59,342 nucleotides of DNA, taken from the NCBI GenBank assembly GCA_964370065.1, contig CAYJGK010000007.1, positions 1-59,342 on the forward strand, read 5' to 3'. A program made the translations under genes and the position numbers. This DNA is from CAMQRS01 sp964370065. GTDB lineage: Bacteria; Bacillota_I; Bacilli_A; Erysipelotrichales; Erysipelotrichaceae. The notes under the pieces were generated by a model. The model worked only from the letters and a program-made list of their open reading frames with translations. It had not been told where the DNA came from and did not search any database. The stretch's first letter is position 1; every line of letters starts with the position of its first letter. This document shows, in pieces, positions 33,384 to 41,700 of the stretch.

Positions 33384-33410
33384 AAGCCTAAAACATTGAG
33401 TTTTAGGCTT
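33384..33410 (-). terminator. Terminator after hpf
   Basis: A perfect 11-bp stem AAGCCTAAAAC (33384-33394) with GTTTTAGGCTT (33400-33410), followed on the minus strand by T6. Confidence 0.88.
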
Positions 33411-33419
33411 ATATTATTG

Positions 33420-33950
33420 TTATGCACCACTTGTTTCGATACATCCATATCCTGTATCTGTGCGTTTATACACCACTGCAATCTCTTTAGTATCCTCATC
33501 CGTATAAATAAAGAATGCATGTCCAATCATTTCCATTCTCATGATTGCTTCTTCTAAATCCATTTCTTCTGGAACAATCGTTTTTGTACGTACAACTTGT
33601 TCTTCCTCTTCTTTTGCTTCCTCTTCCATAAAGATAGTTGATAACCCTTCTTTTCCTTTACGTGATAACCTTGTTTTTTGTCTACGAATTTGATCTTCTA
33701 ATTTATCAATAACTAAATCAATTGCTGCATATAAATCATCGTGTGTAACTTCTGCTCTTAATAATGCTAATTTAGTTGGGATTGTGACCTCAATTTTTTG
33801 TCCTTTTGGATGGTATACTCTTACTACTACATTGGCTATGACATCATCACCAATAATTATATATTTATCTAAAACTTTTAATTTACTTTCTACTTTTTCT
33901 TGGATTCCTGCACTAACTGTAATATTTTTTCCATAAATTTGTACTTTCAT
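33420..33950 (-). CDS. hpf: Long-form ribosome hibernation promoting factor
   Basis: A 176-residue protein that dimerises idle ribosomes to 100S. The N-terminal S30AE/YfiA domain (MKVQIYGKNITVS, DLYAAIDLVIDKLEDQIRRQK) covers about 1-100. After an acidic linker (EEEAKEEEEQ), the C-terminal dimerisation domain (EEAIMRMEMIGHAFFIYTD) covers about 120-176. Long HPF is typical of Firmicutes. GGAGGT precedes the ATG. A candidate -10 (TACAAT) lies just upstream within 33975-33995, but its -35 is weak. Confidence 0.95.
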   Translation of the reverse strand: MKVQIYGKNITVSAGIQEKVESKLKVLDKYIIIGDDVIANVVVRVYHPKGQKIEVTIPTKLALLRAEVTHDDLYAAIDLVIDKLEDQIRRQKTRLSRKGKEGLSTIFMEEEAKEEEEQVVRTKTIVPEEMDLEEAIMRMEMIGHAFFIYTDEDTKEIAVVYKRTDTGYGCIETSGA

Positions 33951-34025
33951 AATCAGTACCTCCTCTGCTTACATTTATTGTACGCCTTGTAGGTTTAAAA
34001 AATAAGTCTTTTAATAAAGTTTATT

Positions 34026-34080
34026 TATGTTATAATCAAAATGTAAGGGCTTGCTACATGAATGGCAAACCCTCTTTTTT
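34026..34080 (+). ncRNA. Possible tiny RNA: extended -10 promoter followed directly by a terminator
   Basis: On the plus strand TATGTTATAAT (34026-34036) fits the Gram-positive extended -10. Ten bases later begins a stem AGGG/TTGC (34046-34054) with GCAA/CCCT (34065-34073), one C-A mismatch and a 10-base loop, followed by T6. No plus-strand gene lies downstream. The transcript would be about 40 nt and could be antisense to an hpf leader that starts far upstream. It could instead be a relic. Confidence 0.35.
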
Positions 34081-34219
34081 ATTGTATGCTAGTTTTGATG
34101 GTTAGATAAAACTGATCTCCACACTATCTATTATTTTATTCTGAAAATTAACTTCATTCATCCTTATTTTGGTAAATTACTTATTTATTAATTAGGCTCT
34201 ATCTGGTCAAGCAAAGATA

Positions 34220-35167
34220 TTATTTATAAATGATATCTTCATAAAGCATTTTTCTATGCGCTTCTAATCCAGTTGTATAAGTAGCGTGGTTTAAGATACG
34301 TAAGAATGCACTGGCATCATTTATTTTAATGCAGTGCATTAAAATAGGGATGCCCTTTAATGCCCTTTGCTTCGCCTTTTCAAACAATTCTAATACCCCT
34401 TCTTGACTGGCTTCCTTGGTAACAGGGTGATACCATGTTTGTCCATTTAAATTTAATATATCATGTTTAGTATCGATTTTTGTTGTTACTACATTTCCTG
34501 TTACTAACCATGGCTTAGCAATTGTCTTCTCTACTATTTTTGCTAATTTATATTTAACCATGTAAGGGTCATATAATAGTTTTTGTACTTGTTGCCAGTC
34601 GTGTAACGCACGTTTAATGTCCTCTCGTGTGATTTTTTGCTGTAGGCTAGCTTGTACACTTGGTATATAAATTTTCGTAATACTATCAATGATTAAATCA
34701 TTATGAGCACATACTTGATACGTCTTAAATTGCTTTGTACTTTGTTGATTAAAATGCCTAAGTAACATAGTATCCATCATGGATTCAAAACGATAATGAT
34801 TATATTTATATTCTTTCTTAGAGAAACCTGTGTGGTAAAAAACATAAGGGTGCATAACAGAATCTAATTGCCAATGTAAATAGTGACCAATTAAATATGA
34901 AATCATACAAGACTTAAGAAATGTCTCTTCTTTTGCACAAGTTAAAATAGCTGTTTCATAAAATTCATGAATGTAATCATCATGTAGTTGGACACCTATT
35001 TTCGCAATCTTGGATTCCCCTTTCTTGAATAATTTATGAAAAAACAAGAAATCAGGTCCATTACTTCCTATTCGATAGGCTTGTCGATTGTTTAAAATTG
35101 TATATGTCTGGGGTAGATTTTTAAAGACTTCTTGACAAAATAAATCATGAGTAATAATGTTTGGCAT
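34220..35167 (-). CDS. Zinc-dependent phospholipase C-like protein (PF00882 type)
   Basis: A 315-residue protein with the helical zinc phospholipase C/S1-P1-like signature: MPNIITHDLF at the N-terminus, GSNGPDFLFFH near 37, and SYLIGHYLHWQLDSVMHPY near 93-111, which together give the His/Asp metal ligands. No secretion signal is present, so it is probably cytoplasmic and may not act on phospholipids. The start at 35167 is set by AGGAGGTG six bases upstream, leaving a 4-base gap to the DUF2779 gene. It belongs to the transcript that begins at the 73-residue membrane protein or at the DUF2779 promoter. Confidence 0.8.
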   Translation of the reverse strand: MPNIITHDLFCQEVFKNLPQTYTILNNRQAYRIGSNGPDFLFFHKLFKKGESKIAKIGVQLHDDYIHEFYETAILTCAKEETFLKSCMISYLIGHYLHWQLDSVMHPYVFYHTGFSKKEYKYNHYRFESMMDTMLLRHFNQQSTKQFKTYQVCAHNDLIIDSITKIYIPSVQASLQQKITREDIKRALHDWQQVQKLLYDPYMVKYKLAKIVEKTIAKPWLVTGNVVTTKIDTKHDILNLNGQTWYHPVTKEASQEGVLELFEKAKQRALKGIPILMHCIKINDASAFLRILNHATYTTGLEAHRKMLYEDIIYK

Positions 35168-35171
35168 AATT

Positions 35172-36647
35172 TCACCTCCTAAATTGTTTATATTCTTTTT
35201 GTATTTCATTTAAAATAAAGTGATAAATCAAATACTCTGCATAAGTATCCATTGCACAATACGCTAACAATTGTTTAAGCTCCCATTCCTGCTCTTCAGT
35301 TGCTTCATCCATCATACGATATGCTTTTACAGCATCCATCCCATGCGATATATCTAAATCGGCATAGTTATAATCTGTAAAAATAGAAACTAATGTTTTC
35401 AAGTTGTAAGTACCGGCCATTTTATTATCATAGATTAACCCAGAACTAAACGGAATTGATAAATCAATCATTCGCTCCCATATTTGTTTTAACTCTGTTT
35501 TATATTGAGGAAATTGGTCTGCTAACTGCGTTAAACGTAACTTCTCAGCACCATCTACATTAAAACACATAATACTTCCTTGTTTAGGAACATCTTGTAT
35601 AAGGCGTTCAATGAATTCAACACGACAATCTCTTCTACCCAAATATTCCTTATGAACTAGTGTATGCTCACTTGATTCAATATGAAGGGAGTATTGAAAC
35701 GTCAAAACATCATATGGTTTCATCCCCACATAAGGTGGGTATGCATAGGCTTCCCACTCAAAGTCTAAGTAAGAAATAGGATATGTCACATCTTTAAAAA
35801 AGGATTCAACAGCAAAGGTATCAAAAACAAGTTCATTGCTTTGTGCAGCAATAATTTGTGCTAGTTGATGACGAGTTCCTTCAATGGTTGTAATATCCAC
35901 ATCTTTAATATCCATAATACCGGATTCATACATTTGAAACTTACTTGAGCAAGACACCAAATTTAGAATAGAAGTATCTTGTTCTTCAATTTGAAAACAA
36001 GTATTAAAATAATTACACTTATTTCTTCTTGTGCATACACTCGTTCTTTTTTTATTGATTTCTTCTAAGTTCATTGTTTCAGTCATCTTGTTTAATACGG
36101 GCGTACAATCTCTATAAAAAGTACGAATCAAATGAGCAATGCTTCTTCCTTTGTGGTTTTTTTCATTGAATAAATGATCATTTATTATTAATAATTCATC
36201 TACATCTAGCTGTTTTTTTCGTACATATTGGGCATCTAAATGAATGGCATACACATCTTCTACATGAATACCTAAATTATTTAATACCCATAAAGTATCA
36301 GCAAAGCATTGCGCCTCTCCTTCTTTAGGTCGGCAGGAAGAAAATAAAAAATATATACGATACCCTTTCTCACCCTTTAGCATAATAGGAACTTTAACAC
36401 GTAATGTATGAAATTCAAATCTTACATTAATGAATGAATCATATGCTTGTTCATGAGCAAAAAACGCATCATTGCCTTCATTCCTACTTCCTTCAAAATA
36501 ATTAGAAATACGCAATAATTGTTTACTTAGATCATATATATTTTCGTTTAAAAAAATGTAAGGTACAAATTTTTGAGGTTGTTTTTTACTTAACCACATT
36601 AATTTATTGCATCTTTCAAATTTTTTAATATCACTTACATGCCACAT
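35172..36647 (-). CDS. DUF2779 protein: Cas4/RecB-like iron-sulfur domain + DEDD-type nuclease-like domain
   Basis: A 491-residue protein. The N-terminal half resembles Cas4/AddB-type RecB nucleases. One early cysteine (FERCNK, near 14) and three later ones (CTRRNKCNYFNTC, about 200-213) could bind an Fe-S cluster. However, the ExK nuclease motif expected near 95-105 reads YFLFSS, so that active site seems lost. The C-terminal DUF2779 part keeps DEDD-exonuclease-like acids: SYLDFEWEAY near 292 and AYCAMDTYAEY near 468. GAGAGG precedes the ATG, and an extended -10 (TATGCTATAAT, 36672-36682) gives it its own promoter besides read-through. Function is unproven. Confidence 0.75.
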   Translation of the reverse strand: MWHVSDIKKFERCNKLMWLSKKQPQKFVPYIFLNENIYDLSKQLLRISNYFEGSRNEGNDAFFAHEQAYDSFINVRFEFHTLRVKVPIMLKGEKGYRIYFLFSSCRPKEGEAQCFADTLWVLNNLGIHVEDVYAIHLDAQYVRKKQLDVDELLIINDHLFNEKNHKGRSIAHLIRTFYRDCTPVLNKMTETMNLEEINKKRTSVCTRRNKCNYFNTCFQIEEQDTSILNLVSCSSKFQMYESGIMDIKDVDITTIEGTRHQLAQIIAAQSNELVFDTFAVESFFKDVTYPISYLDFEWEAYAYPPYVGMKPYDVLTFQYSLHIESSEHTLVHKEYLGRRDCRVEFIERLIQDVPKQGSIMCFNVDGAEKLRLTQLADQFPQYKTELKQIWERMIDLSIPFSSGLIYDNKMAGTYNLKTLVSIFTDYNYADLDISHGMDAVKAYRMMDEATEEQEWELKQLLAYCAMDTYAEYLIYHFILNEIQKEYKQFRR

Positions 36648-36671
36648 AAATAAATACCTCTCAATTTATTT

Positions 36672-36682
36672 ATTATAGCATA
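36672..36682 (-). promoter_or_regulatory. Extended -10 promoter ahead of the DUF2779 gene
   Basis: TATGCTATAAT on the minus strand, 25 bases ahead of the start codon, with no good -35. The same motif stands before polC and recG. Confidence 0.5.
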
Positions 36683-36686
36683 TATT

Positions 36687-36908
36687 CTATTTATTTATTT
36701 GTAATTCTTCATTATCCTCAACATGATCTGCTACAACTGTTGTATTTTCACTTTGGTAAGTTGCAATAATAGATTGTTGCGTATCAATTGCAGAGGTAAA
36801 GAAATGATTTTGCCACATATTTCCAACTAAAGAAAGACAGGCAACAAAGCTAATAAATAGGATATAGCAGTTTTTATAGTTAAGTGTACGTTTTGTTTGT
36901 ATTTTCAT
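36687..36908 (-). CDS. Small single-pass membrane protein, divergent from the HdiR-like repressor
   Basis: A 73-residue protein I do not recognise. It has a basic N-terminus (MKIQTKRTLNYKN), one transmembrane helix (about 13-33, CYILFISFVACLSLVGNMW) and an acidic outer tail of about 35 residues (VADHVEDNEELQINK). GAGGG lies ahead of the ATG. Its promoter is overlapped by two of three repressor operators, so it should be induced when the repressor is cleaved. Bacillus YneA, a small membrane-bound division inhibitor, stands divergent from lexA in the same way, but this protein has no LysM domain. A damage-induced division inhibitor is my inference. Confidence 0.7.
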   Translation of the reverse strand: MKIQTKRTLNYKNCYILFISFVACLSLVGNMWQNHFFTSAIDTQQSIIATYQSENTTVVADHVEDNEELQINK

Positions 36909-36929
36909 ATTTGGTCCCTCTTTTCCTAT

Positions 36930-36946
36930 GTTGACGTTTTGTCTAC
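36930..36946. promoter_or_regulatory. Repressor operator O1
   Basis: GTTGACGTTTTGTCTAC, a 17-bp dyad with one mismatch in the second arm. It covers the expected start point of the small membrane protein transcript. Confidence 0.7.
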
Positions 36947-36952
36947 ACGATT

Positions 36953-36981
36953 ATTCTAATCTTTTGTTGACGTTTTGTCAA
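36953..36981 (-). promoter_or_regulatory. Promoter of the small membrane protein gene
   Basis: TTGACA (36976-36981), 17-base spacer, TAGAAT (36953-36958) on the minus strand. The -35 lies inside operator O2. Confidence 0.65.
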
Positions 36982-36982
36982 C
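36966..36982. promoter_or_regulatory. Repressor operator O2 (perfect dyad)
   Basis: GTTGACGTTTTGTCAAC, perfect 6-bp arms around a 5-base spacer. Centre-to-centre distance is 36 bp to O1 and 22 bp to O3. Confidence 0.75.
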
Positions 36983-36987
36983 ACTTT

Positions 36988-37004
36988 GTTGACATTTTGT
37001 CTAC
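36988..37004. promoter_or_regulatory. Repressor operator O3
   Basis: GTTGACATTTTGTCTAC, 17-bp dyad like O1. It overlaps the -35 of the repressor's own promoter, which predicts self-repression. Confidence 0.7.
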
Positions 37005-37016
37005 TTAAGATATAAT
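36989..37016 (+). promoter_or_regulatory. Promoter of the HdiR-like repressor
   Basis: Consensus TTGACA (36989-36994), 16-base spacer and consensus TATAAT (37011-37016). Confidence 0.75.
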
Positions 37017-37039
37017 TGAGTTAGAAATGGAGGAATTAC

Positions 37040-37669
37040 ATGAGCCAAATTGGAGACAAAATTAAACAACGTCGTGAACAACTAGGTTTATCACAAGATG
37101 AATTAGCAAAAGAATTAGGATACAAATCTCGCTCTTCTATTAATAAAATAGAAAATAATGAACGCAGTGTGCCACAAAATAAAATTCAATTACTTGCTTC
37201 ACTATTACAAGTAGATACCGATTATTTAATGGGATGGTCAACAACCCCTCAAACCCCAACTTATGAACATGTATTAGAGATACCTGTTTATGACGCTTTA
37301 TCTTGTGGGATAGGTGGCTATGTAGATGCTTATGTAGAAGAATATATTCCTTTACCAAAAGCAATGTTGAAACCAAATAAACAATATTTTGCTAATTATG
37401 CAAGTGGAGACAGCATGGTTGATGAACACATCTTTGATCGTGATTTATTAATCTTTGAGCAAGCGGATGTATTGCGGGTTGGCGATGTAGGTAGTTTTCA
37501 TATTAATAATGAAGAATCTACTTGTAAGATTTTTACACAAGATAAACAAACAAAACAAATTTGTTTACAACCTGCTAATCCAGCTTATGAACCAATCTAT
37601 ATTGAAGACATGAGCCAATTTAGAATTATTGGAAAACTAGCATTAGTCATTAATAATCGTCAGTCTTAA
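37040..37669 (+). CDS. HdiR/CI-like self-cleaving repressor (XRE helix-turn-helix + S24 LexA-like peptidase)
   Basis: A 209-residue repressor. Residues 1-65 are an XRE helix-turn-helix (QLGLSQDELAKELGYKSRSSINKIENNER). Residues 90-205 are an S24 domain with the probable cleavage site SCGIGG (Cys-Gly near 91), the nucleophile in GDSM near 121 and the lysine in CKIF near 159. RecA-stimulated self-cleavage is known for LexA, CI and Lactococcus HdiR. It stands among chromosomal genes with no phage neighbours, so it resembles HdiR more than a prophage repressor. GGAGG precedes the ATG. Three operators upstream suggest control of itself and of the divergent operon. Confidence 0.88.
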   Translation: MSQIGDKIKQRREQLGLSQDELAKELGYKSRSSINKIENNERSVPQNKIQLLASLLQVDTDYLMGWSTTPQTPTYEHVLEIPVYDALSCGIGGYVDAYVEEYIPLPKAMLKPNKQYFANYASGDSMVDEHIFDRDLLIFEQADVLRVGDVGSFHINNEESTCKIFTQDKQTKQICLQPANPAYEPIYIEDMSQFRIIGKLALVINNRQS

Positions 37670-37686
37670 GAGGACCTAGTCCTCTT
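37668..37686. terminator. Terminator between the repressor and WYL genes
   Basis: AAGAGGAC (37668-37675) with GTCCTCTT (37679-37686) and T8 on the plus strand. It ends the repressor mRNA just after the stop codon. Confidence 0.85.
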
Positions 37687-37689
37687 TTT

Positions 37690-38640
37690 TTAATATCGCT
37701 GCAACGCTTTTAATAATTCACTTTTAATTTCCACTTGCAAAGACTGTGGATACAACACTTTACACTCACTTCCTAATGATAGAATAAAGGATAATAAACG
37801 ATACTTTCCTTCCATCATAAAATGAAGATAAAGTTTTTGTTTCGTATATGTTTTTTCAATTACATTATTTAATTGTTTTTCATTTAGCCATATGGCTTGT
37901 TTTCCATACACTTCCATTTTAACTTCATGTAAATCTTTAAATAACCCACTTTGTCCTATATAATCTTCTATTTTAAATGCTTTATCTTTATTATATTTAT
38001 GTTCTAATAAATGGATTTCACTCATTCTTGATTCGATAATCTTAAATATCTTATACATCTTTTCCTTGTTTTCACTTATATCATAACCTAACAAGTATGC
38101 CCCACTTTCATTCATGATAATTGCGTATGGCTGCACCTTTCTAATTCTTGTTTGTTCGCTAGACAAAGAAGTATACATAAAAGATATGGTTTGTGATTTT
38201 TCCTTTGCGTATTGAATCGTATGAATCATCAACTTTGTTTCCTCACTATAGTGCGTATTGACTGCATTTAAATACATCGTATCATTGCTTACATTTCTAT
38301 TTTTAGTAGTGGATTTCATTTTATCAATCGCTTGTTTAAAATCTGCGTAAGAAAGAAAATCTTGTTTCACTTCTAAATAATTCAATGCTTCATTGACCGC
38401 CTCAACTTCTTTTATTTCTAAGTTTAGCGCAGGAAAGATGCTTTTTTCATCTAATACATAGCCTCCATATTTACCACTTGTTGATAAAATATGATACCCT
38501 GCAATTTCTAATTCTTTTTTAAATTCAGCAATATTACGAACATTCGTATCTAATAATTTTGCTAATTCGATCCGTGAAATCGGTTTTGAATTCCCATATA
38601 AAATTTGTAACATTTTAATACATAATCCGCTTCGGTTCAT
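37690..38640 (-). CDS. WYL-domain transcriptional regulator (HTH_11 + WYL)
   Basis: A 316-residue regulator. A winged helix-turn-helix of the DeoR/HTH_11 kind covers about 5-60 (RIELAKLLDTNVRNIAEFKKE). A WYL domain covers about 130-220 (ISFMYTSL, KVQPYAIIMNESGAYLLGYD), which in other proteins senses nucleic-acid or nucleotide ligands. The C-terminal part resembles the usual WCX extension. I place the start at 38640, with GGAG seven bases upstream. WYL regulators often control DNA-damage or defence genes, which fits the neighbouring S24 repressor, but the targets are unknown. Confidence 0.85.
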   Translation of the reverse strand: MNRSGLCIKMLQILYGNSKPISRIELAKLLDTNVRNIAEFKKELEIAGYHILSTSGKYGGYVLDEKSIFPALNLEIKEVEAVNEALNYLEVKQDFLSYADFKQAIDKMKSTTKNRNVSNDTMYLNAVNTHYSEETKLMIHTIQYAKEKSQTISFMYTSLSSEQTRIRKVQPYAIIMNESGAYLLGYDISENKEKMYKIFKIIESRMSEIHLLEHKYNKDKAFKIEDYIGQSGLFKDLHEVKMEVYGKQAIWLNEKQLNNVIEKTYTKQKLYLHFMMEGKYRLLSFILSLGSECKVLYPQSLQVEIKSELLKALQRY

Positions 38641-38732
38641 CCTGTTCTCCTTTTGACTCAGTACCTCCTTTTCTGGTACCATCTTATCTCATATTATAAC
38701 ATTATTTATGTGATAAATAAAAACAGAATAAA

Positions 38733-38762
38733 AAAGAACACAATTTTATAATTGTGCTCTTT
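38733..38762 (-). terminator. Terminator after polC
   Basis: A 13-bp stem with one mismatch (AAAGAACACAATT with AATTGTGCTCTTT), followed on the minus strand by T6. Confidence 0.85.
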
Positions 38763-38773
38763 CACTTTGATTA

Positions 38774-41700
38774 TTAGAATAGAGATAATTGATTTTCATC
38801 TTGTAAATCGTTTAATACACCTAATTCCTCTAATTTTTTAATATTTGTGCCATTCAATGATGTCCTATTTGATAAATCTTGTTTTGAAATAAATGCCCCT
38901 TGTTTACGTGCGCTAATGATACTCAATGCAACGTTTTCTCCTAATCCATCAATGCTTGTAAAAGGAGGGATTATGCGCTCTGGATCTCTAGGGTCAGGCA
39001 TAAACTGTAAAGCATCAGAGTACATAATGTCGATGTTACTAAACTTATACCCTCGTAAATTCATTTCTAATGCAACTTCTAAGGTAGAAAAAGTATCTAG
39101 TTCCTTTTTTGTGACATCTTTTTTTGTTTCATAACTTTTTAATTTCGCCTGAATTGTTGACATTTTAGCGCGCATTGCGCCTTCCCCTTTAATCATGGCG
39201 TCAATATCATAAGCATCACAACGCAAAGAGAAAAACATACAATAATAATAAATTGGTTTGTGCACCTTAAACCAAGCGATACGCACAGCCATCATTACAT
39301 AGGCTACTGCATGTGCTTTGGGGAACATATATTTAATCTTACGACAAGATTCAATATAGTAATCTTCTACTCCGCATTCTTTCATTGGTGCAACCCATTC
39401 ATCGCGTAGCCCTTTTCCTTTACGAACACTCTCCATGATCGTGAAGGCAAGTTTAGGATCAAGTCCTTTATGCATTAAATACACCATGATGTCATCACGA
39501 CAACCAATAACTTCTTTTAAGGTACAAATATTGGCATCGATTAAATCTTTTGCATTATTTAGCCATACATCTGTACCATGTGATAAACCTGATATTTTTA
39601 ATAATTCATCAAATGTGGTAGGTTTTGTTTGTTCTAACATACCTCGTACAAAACTAGTTCCAAATTCAGGAATTCCTGCTGCTCCTGTTTTTTCTGTATT
39701 TTTAGTCGTATCGATTTGTAAACTATCAACGCCAGAAAAAATAGCCATTGTCGCTTCATCATTCATCGGTATTTTACGTACATCTAAGCCACTCAATTGC
39801 TCTAACATCTTCATTGCAGTAGGATCTACATGCCCTAAGATATCAAATTTTAAAACATTATCATGAATACGATGAAAATCAAAATGAGTTGTTTTCCATT
39901 CACTTGTTGCATCATTTGCAGGATATTGAATAGGGGTAAAATCATGCACATCCATATCATTTGGAATCACAATAATTCCACCTGGATGTTGTCCACTTCC
40001 ACGTTTGACTCCTGCACATTGACTAGCTAAATACATTGTTTTCGCATTGCTCATATCTTCTATTTCACGATCCTCGCAATATCCTTTAATGTATCCAAAA
40101 GCTGTTTTGTCTGCTACCGTACCGATGGTTCCCGCTCGAAACACATACTCTTCCCCAAATACCTCTTTTGTGTAAGCATGGGCACGAGCTTGATAATCAC
40201 CAGAGAAGTTCAAATCAATATCTGGTACTTTATCCCCTTCAAAACCTAAGAAAGTTTCAAAAGGAATATCTTGTCCATCTACATTCATCATTGTTTGACA
40301 ATGAGGGCAATTTTTATCTTTTAAATCATAGCCACTAGCCACACTTCCATCTTCAAAAAATTCACTGTATTGACAATTTGGGCAAACATAATGTGGTGCT
40401 AGTGGATTAACTTCTGTAATTTCAGACATAGTGGCTGCAAAACTAGACCCTACTGAACCACGAGATCCAACTAAGTATCCATCATCTAAAGACTTCTTAA
40501 CTAGTAAGTGTGATACATAGTAAACAACCTCAAATCCATTCCCAATGATGCTATCTAATTCTTTTTTTAGTCTTTTTTCTACGATGGTAGGCAATACTTT
40601 TCCATATATTTTATGCGCTGTTTGATAACAAATATCGCTTAACATTTGCGCACACCCATCAATATGAGGAGGATATAACTTATCTTTTACTGGATACATC
40701 GCTTCAATTTGATCTTTTATTTTATTCGTATTTGTGACTACAAATGCATAGGCATCCTCTTCCCCTAAATAAGCGAAATCCTGCAACATTTCATCTGTTG
40801 TTTTTAAATGTTGACTAGGGGCTTGTGTATGTAATCGATTCCCATTATTTTTACGTAAGAATAAAGGATGAGTAAATCCTCCTACTGCTTGCGCTGAAAT
40901 ATACACATCACGTAATTGCTTTTGCTTTGGATCATTATAGTGCACATCCCCAGTTGCCACAATTAGTTTATTCGCTTGCTTAGCAAGTTTAATAATTGTA
41001 ACAATCATTTCTTTTAGACGTTGCTCATCAGGAATCGCTCCTCTAGCAATGAGATTACTATAACAATCTAATGGTTGTATTTCAATGTAATCATAATAAG
41101 AAATCACTTTTGCTAATTGTGCATCTCCTCTTGTTTGTGCTGTTTCAAACACTTCATTATTTTGACAACTACTTCCCACTAAAAAATTATTATTTACTCT
41201 TAACTTATCTATTTCTGCTCGCGTAATACGTGGCTCTGCAACAACTGTATTCCCACTCTTCCCTTTAGGCGATAAATAATCGATATGACTTAAAGAAACT
41301 AGTTTGAATATTTCTTTCATCCCTGCTGCATTTTTTGCTAGTAGGGTTACATGGCTTGGAAATACTTTTGTGAAACAGGAAGCATCATAATGTTTAGAAA
41401 GCTGCTCTAAAGTCTTTATTTCAGGCATCTCATTTAACATATGTAAAAATACATCTACTAATACATTGGCATCATAATCCGCTCTATGAGCACCGCCTTG
41501 TTCATATTTAATACCATAGAAACGAGCGACTGCTCCTAAGTTACTTACTTTTTTCTCAGCGTGAATACTACGATATAAATCTAAGGTATCAATGATTGGG
41601 TTACTTAGAGGTTCTCTACCATTTTTCACTAATAATTCATTTAAAAAGGCTATATCAAAACTAGCATTATGTGCAACTAATACGCGGTCACCAATAAATT

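Noticed and set aside
36930..37004. CRISPR-like or iteron-like repeat array
   Set aside because: The three units are short dyads at unequal spacing that overlap two promoters, which fits repressor operators instead.
37040..37669. Prophage CI repressor as a sign of an integrated phage
   Set aside because: No integrase, Cro, structural or lysis genes are near and the flanks are housekeeping genes; an HdiR-type chromosomal regulator fits better.
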